NCBI RefSeq assembly: GCF_024623785.1
Contig: NZ_JANKBZ010000001.1
Coordinates: forward strand, 496,001 to 560,000
DNA length: 64,000 bases
Reading direction: 5' to 3'
From: Archangium lipolyticum
GTDB lineage: Bacteria > Myxococcota > Myxococcia > Myxococcales > Myxococcaceae
Made by a program: the position numbers and the translations under genes
In this document: positions 26,896 to 35,119 of the stretch, one piece after another
Layout of the letters: every line of letters begins with the position of its first letter
Position numbering within the stretch: position 1 is the stretch's first letter
Notes under the pieces: model-generated
What the model saw: the letters and a program-made list of their open reading frames with translations, nothing else
The model's database searches: none
Told to the model about the DNA's origin: nothing

Positions 26896-26931
26896 CCCCG
26901 GTTCGAGGAGCGATAAAGCTCCTCACCGGGG
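26896..26931 (+). terminator. strong hairpin after the HEAT/HD-GYP operon
   Basis: CCCCGGT pairs with ACCGGGG and, inside it, GAGGAGC pairs with GCTCCTC around a GATAAA loop; two unpaired bases separate the stems. An A/T-rich stretch follows, though not a pure T-tract. Confidence 0.7.
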
Positions 26932-26993
26932 AAGATTATTAAGTTATTCCAAGGGGTTGCATCAGCTCGGCTTGCGGAATATCCATCCCGGTC

Positions 26994-27614
26994 ATGGGAA
27001 GGATACCCGGCGCGCGCAACCGCGATCATGACGAGGCCCGTTCGCGGCTGCTGCAGCGCGTCACCCAACAAATGCTCGCGGCGGGAGGCACGCACCCGAG
27101 CATGAGGACGCTCGCGGAGGGCGCCGGGGTGGATCCGGGCACGCTGCGGCACTACTTCGGTGATCGCCGGGGCGTGATGCAGGCCGCCTTCGAGCATCTG
27201 TTGCAATTCGGGCGGGAGCGTCAGGTCTGGGCCAGGGGCCTGGCGGAGCTGCCCGCGCGAGAGGCCTTCAAGCAGCTGCTCGAGCAGGTCGCCGCCGCGT
27301 GGACGGGGGCGCTGGGCGGCATGCACGCCGCGGGCTTCTCCGAGGGCATGGCCGACTCGGAGCTCGGGCAGATCTACGTCTCCGCGATCCTCGAGCCCAC
27401 GCTCCACTCCGTCGAGGAGCTGCTGCTCATCTTCCACGCGCGCGGCGAGCTGTCGGTGCCGGATGCACGCGTCGCGGCGCTCGCGCTGATGTCGCCGGTG
27501 CTGCTGGCGCTCTTCCACCAGCACCAGTTGCAGGGCCGCCGCTGCCGTCCCCTCGCCCTGCCCTCCTTCGTCGAGCAGCACCTCGATGGATTCATGAAGG
27601 GTTACTCGAAGTAA
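26994..27614 (+). CDS. TetR-like transcriptional regulator
   Basis: A 206-residue regulator with the HTH at about residues 14-65 (SRLLQRVTQQMLAAGGTHPSMRTLAEGAGVDPGTLRHYFGDRRGVMQAAF), in which the usual turn is slightly altered but the YFG-D+RG segment is typical. The C-terminal ligand domain has no specific signature. It starts at ATG 26994 after a short A/T-rich region and is followed 29 bases later by a haem-motif lipoprotein gene on the same strand. Whether it regulates that gene cannot be told; no clear operator palindrome is seen. Confidence 0.83.
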   Translation: MGRIPGARNRDHDEARSRLLQRVTQQMLAAGGTHPSMRTLAEGAGVDPGTLRHYFGDRRGVMQAAFEHLLQFGRERQVWARGLAELPAREAFKQLLEQVAAAWTGALGGMHAAGFSEGMADSELGQIYVSAILEPTLHSVEELLLIFHARGELSVPDARVAALALMSPVLLALFHQHQLQGRRCRPLALPSFVEQHLDGFMKGYSK

Positions 27615-27643
27615 GCCAACGCCGTCCCAGCCTGGAGTGTCGA

Positions 27644-29032
27644 ATGACTGCATCGCGGTCGTGGTCGACTTTTGTCTTGATGTGCCTCGTCGTGGGGTGC
27701 CAGAGCGAGAAGGTGGTCCCCACCCTGCCCGAGAAGGTGGTGGGCCACTGCGTCTACAAGAACAAGTTCAGCCAGATGGAGGAGTGCCGCGACTACGTCG
27801 GTGAGTGGAGCGAGAAGGACGCGACGGAGGACTGCGAGGACCAGGGCTCGACGGCCCAGCTGGGCTCGGGATGCGACACGGAGGAGCGGCTGGGCTTCTG
27901 CTTCCTGGGTGGCGAGGACGACAAGTGGACGCGCATCACCTTCCCCGGCGTGAACGCGGAGAAGTGCGGCTCCATGCAGCGCGGGTGTGAGCTCTTCGGC
28001 GGCGGCGTGTTCGAGCCAGCCCCCGTCTGTGGTGGCAAGGTGGTGGACACCGGCGGAGGCACGGGACTGCCGACGTTCCGCCAGCCGGTGCTCACGTGTG
28101 TCGATCCCAAGCCCGGTGAGCCGGCGGGAATGTCGCCCGGTGGGAAGGTCTGCACGTGGGAGATGATCTCCGGCGCCACCGAGCCCGGCCGCAGCTTCCA
28201 GGACTACGCGAGCTGCGACCGCGTGCGCACGCAGCGCCCGTATTACCCGGCGTCTCCCGCGGAGAACGCGACGCGGGAGGATCCTCGCATGAACGATCCG
28301 GCGTACGTCTCGGAGGTGAACTGGGTGAAGTCGCAGATCGAATCGACGGCCTGCGTCTGCTGCCACTCGACGCGTGCACCCCAGGGCCCGTCGAACTGGT
28401 ACGTCGAGTCCCCCGGCAACTTCATCAACTCGTTCCACCCGAGGGGCCTGGCCATGGGCGCCGGGTGGATCAACACCATCGGCTTCGGCGCGTACCGCCC
28501 CGAGCACAACAACGGCTTCTCGCGCGCCTCGCCCGAGCGCCCGAATGACTCCATCTTCGTCACGACGGATGCCGCGCGCATCGCCCGCTTCTTCGAGGCC
28601 GAGCTCGCCCACCGTGGCTACAAGCGCGAGGACTTCGCCGGCCAGGTGTACGGCGCGGGACCGCTGGATGATCAGCGCCTCTACCGTCCCACCTCCTGTG
28701 AGAACGGCGAGGGCGTCGGCGCCGATGGGACAGTCACCTGGAGGGGCGGCAAGGCCCGCTATGTGTACGTGCTCGAGGCGGACGCCACGTCGCCGACGGT
28801 GCCGCCGAACCTGGATCTGCCCGAGGGCACGCTCTGGCGCATCGACGTGCCCGAGGACGGCACTCCCATCGCGAGCGGCACGGTGCGCTACGGCGCGGTG
28901 CCCGCGGGCATGTCACAGCGCTTCCCCGCCTCCGGCCAGCCCACGGCGCTGACGAGCGGCAAGGCGTATTACCTGTACGTGCTCGAGGACATCATCGTCC
29001 CGGTCACCCGCTGCGTCTTCACCGCGCCGTGA
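27644..29032 (+). CDS. lipoprotein with a CXXCH haem-type motif
   Basis: The 462-residue product starts at ATG 27644 with GGAG upstream and has a lipoprotein signal (MTASRSWSTFVLMCLVVGC). The N-terminal third is Cys-rich (CVYKNKFSQMEEC, CEDQ, GSGCDTEE, KCGSMQRGC). At about residues 240-250 is STACVCCHSTRAPQG, a CXXCH motif in a context typical of envelope proteins that carry an odd cytochrome-like site. The C-terminal part is beta-rich with Pro/Gly loops. It is probably anchored in the envelope and may bind one c-type haem, but Met or His distal ligands cannot be assigned. Similar haem-type motifs occur in the operon at 42-46 kb. Confidence 0.65.
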   Translation: MTASRSWSTFVLMCLVVGCQSEKVVPTLPEKVVGHCVYKNKFSQMEECRDYVGEWSEKDATEDCEDQGSTAQLGSGCDTEERLGFCFLGGEDDKWTRITFPGVNAEKCGSMQRGCELFGGGVFEPAPVCGGKVVDTGGGTGLPTFRQPVLTCVDPKPGEPAGMSPGGKVCTWEMISGATEPGRSFQDYASCDRVRTQRPYYPASPAENATREDPRMNDPAYVSEVNWVKSQIESTACVCCHSTRAPQGPSNWYVESPGNFINSFHPRGLAMGAGWINTIGFGAYRPEHNNGFSRASPERPNDSIFVTTDAARIARFFEAELAHRGYKREDFAGQVYGAGPLDDQRLYRPTSCENGEGVGADGTVTWRGGKARYVYVLEADATSPTVPPNLDLPEGTLWRIDVPEDGTPIASGTVRYGAVPAGMSQRFPASGQPTALTSGKAYYLYVLEDIIVPVTRCVFTAP

Positions 29033-29049
29033 CGCGCGCCACGAGCCCG

Positions 29050-29376
29050 TCAGTGTTCCCCGCCCGAAGTGAGCTTCAGGCCGATGATGGCCGTCAGCAG
29101 CATCGCGAGGAAGAAGAGGCGCGCCGGGGTGGCGGGCTCGTGGAACAGGAAGATGCCCAGCACGGCCGCGCCCAGGGCACCAATGCCCACCCACACGGCG
29201 TAGGCCGTGCCAATGGGCAGGCTCCGGGCCGCGAGTGCCAGCAGTCCCATGCTGGCGGTGAGCGCGATGAGGGTCAGGATGCTGGGGACGAGGCGGGTGA
29301 AGCCCTCGGTGTACTTGAGCCCGATGGCCCAGCAGATTTCCAACAACCCGGCGACGACGAGCATGACCCATGCCAT
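29050..29376 (-). CDS. SMR-family exporter of the SugE/Gdx type
   Basis: A 108-residue, four-helix membrane protein starting at ATG 29376 with AAGGAG upstream. The essential Glu13 lies in LLEICWAIGLK. The PIGTAYAVWVGIGALGAAVLGIFLF segment fits SugE/Gdx proteins (guanidinium/proton antiport, and quaternary ammonium resistance) better than EmrE. These proteins form antiparallel dimers in the inner membrane. I looked for a guanidine riboswitch in the 150 bases upstream and found no convincing match. Confidence 0.85.
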   Translation of the reverse strand: MAWVMLVVAGLLEICWAIGLKYTEGFTRLVPSILTLIALTASMGLLALAARSLPIGTAYAVWVGIGALGAAVLGIFLFHEPATPARLFFLAMLLTAIIGLKLTSGGEH

Positions 29377-29523
29377 GACGCACACTCCTTCTCGAGCGTC
29401 GTCTTGTCTTGACCGGGTACGGCGCACCTCGTCCGGGCACGACGGCGCTCCCCACGAGCCCGTCGGACAGGGGAAGGGATAACCTCACTCCTTGGATCTG
29501 TCCAGGAGTCGTGTTGCGCATGC

Positions 29524-29559
29524 ACCCTCTCCCTCTGGGAGAGGGCGGGGGGTGAGGGT
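29524..29559 (+). repeat. dispersed palindromic repeat, copy 2
   Basis: CCCTCTCCCTCTGGGAGAGGG core followed by CGGGGGGTGAGGG. It faces copy 3 (29589) as an inverted pair separated by about 30 bases, so the two could pair as one long hairpin. Confidence 0.85.
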
Positions 29560-29588
29560 CTTTCCACGGTGGGCAACCCGGGGGCGTA

Positions 29589-29625
29589 TACCCTCACCCT
29601 GGCCCTCTCCCAGAGGGAGAGGGGA
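29589..29625 (-). repeat. dispersed palindromic repeat, copy 3 (inside rluD end)
   Basis: Reverse orientation of the same element. It provides the last nine or so codons and the stop of the rluD-like gene. Confidence 0.85.
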
Positions 29626-30568
29626 CATCGCGCAGGAGCTTCAGCGCGGCCTCGAAGTCCGCGGGCAGCGGGGCCTCCACGTGCAGCACCTTCCCCGTTC
29701 GCGGGTGCGGGAAGGCCAGCTTCCACGCGTGCAGCGCCTGCCGGCCCAGCACCTCCTGCGCCTCCACCGCCCTGCCCTTCGCCTTGCGGCCCGCGCCGTA
29801 CAGCGCGTCACACAGCAGCGGATGGCCCGCCTCGGACAGGTGCGCGCGGATCTGATGCGTGCGGCCGGTCAGCAGGTCCACCTCCACCAACGCCGCGCCC
29901 TCGAACGACTCGAGCACGCGGTAGACCGTAATCGCGGGCTTGCCCTCCTTCACCTTGCCGGTGAAGCGTTGGCGGTTCACCGGGTGCCGGCCGTAGAGCG
30001 TCTCGATGCGCGCCTCGGCGGCCTTGGGCACCCCGTGCACCAGCGCCAGGTACGTCTTCTCCACCGCGCGCGTCTTGAAGGCCTTCTGCAGCGCCACCAG
30101 CGCCTTCTCGTGCTTGGCCACCACCAGGCAGCCCGTGGTGTCCTTGTCCAGCCGGTGGACGATGCCCGGGCGCAGCTCACCACCCACCCCGGCCAGATCC
30201 TTCACCCGGTGCAGCAGCGCGTTGACCAGCGTCCCCGAGGCGTGGCCCGCTCCCGGGTGCACCACCATCCCCGCCGCCTTGTCCACCACGACGAGATCCC
30301 GATCCTCGTGGAGCACCGTGACAGGCAGCTCCTCGGCCACCGGGATGGCCGGCACCGGAGCGGGAACCAGCAGGGAGAGCAGCTCGCCACCTTTCAGGCG
30401 CAGGGAGGCTTTCGCGGGCTTGCCGTCGACCTGTGCATGACCGGCCTCGATGAGGCCCTGGATGCGCGAGCGCGTGAGATCCGTGAAGGCGCGCGAAAGG
30501 AACTGATCCAGCCGCTCACCCCGGGCTTCGGGCGGGGCTCGGTGCTCTCGCGCGTCCGGGGCTACCAA
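29594..30568 (-). CDS. rluD: RluA/RluD-family 23S rRNA pseudouridine synthase
   Basis: The 324-residue enzyme has an N-terminal S4 RNA-binding domain (ERLDQFLSRAFTDLTRSRIQGLIEAGHAQVDG) and a catalytic domain with HRLDKDTTG, where the Asp is the nucleophile, plus GRTHQIRAHL. RluD makes pseudouridines in helix 69 of 23S rRNA; other RluA-family members act at different sites, so the symbol is likely, not certain. The start is a TTG overlapping the stop of the upstream 87-residue gene by seven bases. The final residues PSPSGRGPG are encoded by a dispersed palindromic repeat and are not part of the fold. Confidence 0.88.
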   Translation of the reverse strand: MVAPDAREHRAPPEARGERLDQFLSRAFTDLTRSRIQGLIEAGHAQVDGKPAKASLRLKGGELLSLLVPAPVPAIPVAEELPVTVLHEDRDLVVVDKAAGMVVHPGAGHASGTLVNALLHRVKDLAGVGGELRPGIVHRLDKDTTGCLVVAKHEKALVALQKAFKTRAVEKTYLALVHGVPKAAEARIETLYGRHPVNRQRFTGKVKEGKPAITVYRVLESFEGAALVEVDLLTGRTHQIRAHLSEAGHPLLCDALYGAGRKAKGRAVEAQEVLGRQALHAWKLAFPHPRTGKVLHVEAPLPADFEAALKLLRDVPSPSGRGPG

Positions 30569-30825
30569 ATCTTCGACTTCACGTGCGCCTTGGAGCGCAG
30601 GACGATGTCGTTGATGGCCCGCTCGAAGAAATTCATCCTCTGGAAGATCTCGGGGCTGACGCGGCTCTTGTAGAGCTCACGGCCCTCGTCGAGCTCCTCC
30701 TTGAGGACCTCGAAGAGGTTGTCCTGCTCGATGCCCTTGATGATCTTCTGCTCGTTGTAGAGCGAGATATCCGAGGCGATCGCGCGGGCCAGCCGCATGG
30801 CCTTGATCTTTTCTTCTTCAGTCAT
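30562..30825 (-). CDS. small conserved-looking protein upstream of rluD
   Basis: An 87-residue, helical, charged protein (EEKIKAMRLARAIASDISLYNEQKI, then LKEELDEGRELYKSRV, FERAINDIVLRSKAHV). It has no signal peptide or membrane segment. Its stop overlaps the TTG start of rluD, so translation is coupled and a link to ribosome biogenesis is possible. The periodicity and aromatic placement argue for a real gene. I do not recognise the family. Confidence 0.65.
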   Translation of the reverse strand: MTEEEKIKAMRLARAIASDISLYNEQKIIKGIEQDNLFEVLKEELDEGRELYKSRVSPEIFQRMNFFERAINDIVLRSKAHVKSKIW

Positions 30826-30904
30826 CCTGGACCTTTCTAAGCAGCACCCCCCAGGGTGTCAACTTCGCTGATGGGTGACGAGCACCCTGGGGATGCCCGG
30901 TCGC

Positions 30905-32146
30905 TCAGCGGCGGTTTTTCTCACCGGATGCGACGAGCGTCATGTAGCTCCTCGACACCCGGAGCGGATCCAGGCCCAGCTCGCGAGCGATGCTCATCAG
31001 CATGCCGCGCAGATAGACGGAGGCGGGCAGGCTGTCGTAGCGGTCCGCCTCGATGCTCTCCACGTGACGGGTCGAGATGCGCGTCCGGTCCGCGAGCATC
31101 TGCAAGGAGATGTTGCGGCCCTCGCGCACGCGGCGCAGCAGTTCCCCGTTGAACTCGGCATCCGAGGGGATGTCGACGACGGTCTTGAGCCGGGTGCGCG
31201 AGTCGCGCGCTTTGACCGCCACCTGGGCCAGCGCCGACTCGGCGGTGGCGATGGCCGCGGCCTGCGACAGCACGGGGGCGTCACCGAGCTGCTGGCCAGG
31301 GGGCGGACGAATGACTCCCCTCGCCCTCTCTGGCGCGGGCTGGACGGGCGTGGGCTGGGCACCCGCCTCCGCACGCGTGGCGATGGGAGGCCGGAGCCCT
31401 CCATTGCGCGGCGGCAGCGGGGGCGGAACCACCGAACCCGGGCGCGCCGGACGGGAATGGATGGCCGGCCGGGGACCCTGAGGGGCGACAGCGGCCGGCC
31501 TGGAGGCCGCGGGCTGCTCCGGAGCGGGAGGCACGGGCTCGGCCGGAGCCGGCGGCATCACGCTGGCCTCCTGGGCCACAGGAGGCGTGCCGACGCTCGG
31601 AGGGGCCACGTGGACCTCGGGCGCGGGCGGCTCCGGAGCGGGCTCCTTGCCGGTGGAGGGGCTCTCCTCGGCCACCGCCTCCAGCTCGATGACCGGCTCC
31701 TCTTCCACCGGCTCGGCCACGACTGCTTGCGCCCCGGTGGCCCCGGTGGGCTTGACGCCCGGCGGCTCGGCCGGGGCGGCCACCGCGGCGGGCGGCTCCC
31801 CTGCCCCGTTCGCGGGCTTCCGCTCTTCACTGGACCCGGCCGCGCGCTTCAGTGACTCCGCGCGCAAGCGGGCCAGCTCCTCGTCGGACCGCGTCACGCC
31901 GATCTTCCGGTCGTACTCGAGGCGGCGATCCAGCTCGGAGAGGACCTCCAGGGCCTGGCTGAGGCGCTGGCGCAGCGACTCCAGCTGATCCGGATCCACC
32001 AGGGAGTACACCGCGATGGAGTCGGGCGAGTACGTCTCCATCGCGCGCGCGTACGCGTCGAGGATCTGATCCTCCGAGGCGGTGACGGGCACCTCCAGGA
32101 GCTCGTAGTAGGACTGCTGCTCGAAGTGCTTCATGGCGGACATCAC
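30905..32146 (-). CDS. degenerate J-like domain fused to a RodZ-type HTH
   Basis: The 413-residue protein has three parts. Residues about 8-75 resemble a J domain (YYELLEVPVTASEDQILDAYARAMETY), but the HPD tripeptide is SPD, so stimulation of DnaK is unlikely. Residues about 95-320 are a Pro/Ala/Glu-rich linker. The C-terminal domain (about 335-405) is an HTH of the RodZ/Cro type: GELLRRVREGRNISLQMLADRTRISTRHVESIEADRYDSLPASVYLRGML. The start overlaps the stop of the MinD-like gene, so the two are coupled. A polarity, motility or cytoskeletal role is suggested by the RodZ-type HTH and the ATPase partner. Confidence 0.75.
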   Translation of the reverse strand: MMSAMKHFEQQSYYELLEVPVTASEDQILDAYARAMETYSPDSIAVYSLVDPDQLESLRQRLSQALEVLSELDRRLEYDRKIGVTRSDEELARLRAESLKRAAGSSEERKPANGAGEPPAAVAAPAEPPGVKPTGATGAQAVVAEPVEEEPVIELEAVAEESPSTGKEPAPEPPAPEVHVAPPSVGTPPVAQEASVMPPAPAEPVPPAPEQPAASRPAAVAPQGPRPAIHSRPARPGSVVPPPLPPRNGGLRPPIATRAEAGAQPTPVQPAPERARGVIRPPPGQQLGDAPVLSQAAAIATAESALAQVAVKARDSRTRLKTVVDIPSDAEFNGELLRRVREGRNISLQMLADRTRISTRHVESIEADRYDSLPASVYLRGMLMSIARELGLDPLRVSRSYMTLVASGEKNRR

Positions 32147-33165
32147 CCCGTCACCCCGTCGAGCGCCAGCAGGCGGTCGGCGATGCTCTGGATACCCATG
32201 GCGGCAGGAGACTCGGGCTTGTCGAGCACGATGGGCCGGCGCCTGCGCACCGCGCGCCAGGCCTCGTCGTCGTAGCGGATGGCCCCGAGGTCATCCATCT
32301 CCAGGCCAAAGAACTTCTTCCAGGCGGATACCACCGCGGTGCCCACGTTCAAGTCTCCATCGGTACGGGCCTGGTTGAGCACCAGCTTCACGCGGAAGGC
32401 GGCCAGCTCCTTCTCGAGCCTGTCGGCGAGCGTGGGGCTGTGCTGGCGCACGTGCTGGATGATCTGGAAGGGCGTGCGCGCGGCGCCCTCGCGGGTGGAC
32501 AGGGCCTTCTCCACCAGGCGCTCGATGCCGTACTCCGACTCCACCTGCTGGAGCCGCCGGTAGAAGGCGGCCTTGACGAAGCGGTAGGCGTTCTCCACCG
32601 AGGTGGGCTCGGGCAGCAGCACCAGCACGCCGTGGTCGGCGATGATGAAGAAGTCGAGCGTGTTGAAGCTGGAGCCCGCGCCCAGGTCGATGATGAGGTA
32701 GTCCACCGTCTGGGTCTGCAGGCCGCGCAGCAGCCGCTGCTTCTGGGCGTATTTGATGTTGGCCGCGTCCAGCACGTCCAGCGCGCCGGCGATCAGCGAC
32801 AGGTTGGGCACGCCCGTGGGGACGATGACGTCCTCCAGCCGCGCCTTGGGGCGCAGCATGAAGTCCGACAACGTGGCCGTGGGCTGACCGACGCCCAGAC
32901 AGGTGTGGAGGTTGGCGCCACCCAGGTCCGCGTCCACCAGCAGGACCCGCTGGCCCCTCGAGGCCAGCGCGACGCCGAGGTTGGCGGAGACGAGTGACTT
33001 GCCGATACCGCCCTTGCCGCCTCCCACCGCGATGATGCGGTGGGGACGGGTCCGAGCACCGAGCCCCGGGGAATCGGGCTCCGGGCGCGCGGCCCCACCC
33101 GCGGGTTGGGCGGGCGAGGACGAACGAGCGGGTTGCGACGCGGAGGAGGGACTGAGGGAACTCAA
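32143..33165 (-). CDS. MinD/FlhG-like ParA-superfamily ATPase
   Basis: The 340-residue protein has a Pro/Ser-rich N-terminal tail and, from about residue 40, a deviant Walker A (GGGKGGIGKS), switch I DADLGGANLH, and Walker B region YLIIDLGAGSSFNTLDFF. This pattern is that of FlhG/MinD ATPases that dimerise with ATP and position cellular structures. The LPEPTSVENAYRFVKAAFYRRL segment is typical of the FlhG branch. Myxobacteria lack flagella, so it must position something else. It is translationally coupled to the J-like/HTH gene. Confidence 0.9.
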   Translation of the reverse strand: MSSLSPSSASQPARSSSPAQPAGGAARPEPDSPGLGARTRPHRIIAVGGGKGGIGKSLVSANLGVALASRGQRVLLVDADLGGANLHTCLGVGQPTATLSDFMLRPKARLEDVIVPTGVPNLSLIAGALDVLDAANIKYAQKQRLLRGLQTQTVDYLIIDLGAGSSFNTLDFFIIADHGVLVLLPEPTSVENAYRFVKAAFYRRLQQVESEYGIERLVEKALSTREGAARTPFQIIQHVRQHSPTLADRLEKELAAFRVKLVLNQARTDGDLNVGTAVVSAWKKFFGLEMDDLGAIRYDDEAWRAVRRRRPIVLDKPESPAAMGIQSIADRLLALDGVTG

Positions 33166-33218
33166 GGCACCCGTATCAAAACCCGTCCCGCGCCCCGCGT
33201 CGACTCCCTGGCCGTTCG

Positions 33219-34979
33219 TTATTGGATGACCACCCGGCAGGTGCAGGCCGAGGTCCCATCACACGCGCTGCCAAACCCATTGCGGCACGACAGGCCCGAA
33301 CAGCAAGGGTTGGTCGGCGAGCACGCCTGGCCGCTCGACGAGCAGGTGGCACCGGGCTGGCAGGAGCCCACCGTGCTCCCCAGGGGGACGTCGCAGCGCA
33401 GGCCCGAGCAGCAGTCCGCGGTGGTGGTGCACAGACCGTTCTGAGGCTGACACACGGCGGGTGCGGCGCAAGTATTGTTCGAGCAGATGCCCGAGCAGCA
33501 CTGGGTACCGCCGGAGCACGCCGCCCCGTTGGCCGAGCAGGTACCACCCGAGGAGCCGCCGTCCGGGGTACCGCCCGTCCCCCCGTCCGTCGTGCCGCCA
33601 TCCGCAGCAGGGGGCGGCTGGGTGGGGGGCACCTGGCAGGCGCGGGTCAGCTCGGAGGTGCGCAGGCACTGGGTCCCCGGGCAGCAGGTGGTGCCGCCGT
33701 CCGAGTCGCAGCGCGTCCCCACCGGGGAGCACGTCCCCCCGGCGCCGCCGTCCGCACCCGTCCCCGAGGAAGGCGCCTGACACTTCAGGTTGCCGCTCGA
33801 GTCCGGCAGGCACAGCGAGCCGGAGCAGCACTGATCGCTGAACTGGCAGGTGTTGCCCGGGTTGATGCAGCAGGAGGGGTTCTGGCTGTCATAGCCGTTG
33901 GGGCACACGCTGGCGCCACCGAAGCAGCGCGGCACACCGGACGAGTCCACCTTGCACACGTCCGTCTTGCCATCGCAACAGTTCTGCGGGGCGCTGATCT
34001 TGATGACACCGCCGTCCGGCAGCTTGCCCGTTCCGCAGATGTTGCCCGTGGGCTGGCACGCATTGCCGTTGTCGCAGCGGCCCTCGTTGCAGGTGACGTT
34101 GGAGATCGTCCCGCTGCCGCAGCAGATGGCGTCACCGGTGCAGAAGTTGCCCGTCAGCTTGCAGCCACCCACCGGCTGACACACCTCGGCGCCGTAACCG
34201 AGATCCACGCAGGTGCGCGAGCAGCAGTTGCTGCCGCTGCCGCACGGATTGCCATCCTGGAGGCACCCGCCACCACCACCGCCGGAGATGGTCTCGCAGC
34301 GGCCGACGCCCCCGGGCTCCGCGGAGCAGGAGTTGCCGCAGCACTCGGCGTCCTGGGTGCAGATGTCACCATTGGCCTTGCAGACCCACGAGCGGGCACA
34401 GACGCCGTTCTGGCAGTTCTTCGAGCAGCACTGGTCCTCGGTGGCTTCCGTGCAGGACTGGCCGAGCACCTTGCACGTGTTGGACGTATCCGCCAGCACG
34501 GCGCACGTGCCGCCCGTGCACGTCTTCGTGCAGCACTGCTCGTCGGTGACACACGCGCCGCCCTCGTCGAGGCACAGCGTGGAGGAGCACTTGCCGTTGA
34601 GGCACGAGTTGCTGCAGCACTCCCCGCCCGTGGCGCACATCTCTCCGGCGCTGCGGCACAGGTTGTTGGCCTCGGGACACCTGCCGTCCTCGCCGCACAC
34701 GCCCGTACAGCACGCCGCGCCCTGGTCGCGATCACACATGGCTCCGGCCGACACGCAGTAGGAGCCCGAACCGCCGTCCAGGTCCACCCCGCTGGTACCA
34801 CCATCCGGCAGGTTTCCGGACACGCCGCCGTCCGGTTCGGGCGGGAGGACGACGCCCGAATCCTCCTCGGGGACTCCAGCGTCGTCGCCGGGGTTGTTCT
34901 GCGTCCCCCCGCAATCACAGCCCACGATACTGATGGTCACTGCCAGGGCCCCCAGCAGCAACCAACGGTTTCCTCGCAT
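33219..34979 (-). CDS. Cys-rich repeat lipoprotein
   Basis: A 586-residue product beginning at ATG 34979 with GGGAG upstream. The signal MRGNRWLLLGALAVTISIVGC ends in a lipobox; an Asp/Gly/Pro-rich linker follows. The rest contains 14 CC doublets in units of roughly 30-45 residues of the type C-x(6)-C-x(5,8)-CC-x(3)-C-x(3,5)-C, which recalls Dickkopf-like disulfide knots. The protein is probably anchored to the outer membrane and exposed. Long Cys-rich arrays of this kind are common in myxobacteria, with adhesion or surface-layer roles proposed but not proven. Confidence 0.8.
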   Translation of the reverse strand: MRGNRWLLLGALAVTISIVGCDCGGTQNNPGDDAGVPEEDSGVVLPPEPDGGVSGNLPDGGTSGVDLDGGSGSYCVSAGAMCDRDQGAACCTGVCGEDGRCPEANNLCRSAGEMCATGGECCSNSCLNGKCSSTLCLDEGGACVTDEQCCTKTCTGGTCAVLADTSNTCKVLGQSCTEATEDQCCSKNCQNGVCARSWVCKANGDICTQDAECCGNSCSAEPGGVGRCETISGGGGGGCLQDGNPCGSGSNCCSRTCVDLGYGAEVCQPVGGCKLTGNFCTGDAICCGSGTISNVTCNEGRCDNGNACQPTGNICGTGKLPDGGVIKISAPQNCCDGKTDVCKVDSSGVPRCFGGASVCPNGYDSQNPSCCINPGNTCQFSDQCCSGSLCLPDSSGNLKCQAPSSGTGADGGAGGTCSPVGTRCDSDGGTTCCPGTQCLRTSELTRACQVPPTQPPPAADGGTTDGGTGGTPDGGSSGGTCSANGAACSGGTQCCSGICSNNTCAAPAVCQPQNGLCTTTADCCSGLRCDVPLGSTVGSCQPGATCSSSGQACSPTNPCCSGLSCRNGFGSACDGTSACTCRVVIQ

Positions 34980-35119
34980 CACGAGTGACTCCCTCTGGTG
35001 ACGGCCGGCCCCGGCCCCCCTGGGTACGAGGGGTCCGACCACGTGCGAGGGAGACCCGTGGAAGGACTCACCGGCCACGGGCTACGGATTGGCTGGGAAA
35101 CGACAGACGGGAGGGACCG

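Noticed and set aside
26896-26915. A GGTTCGA sequence resembling a tRNA T-loop
   Set aside because: It is part of the hairpin terminator; no acceptor, D or anticodon arms are present.
29377-29520. A guanidine riboswitch upstream of the SugE/Gdx gene
   Set aside because: The region has ACGG and ACGA tetranucleotides but no stems that would present them as loops, and no type I or III core was found.
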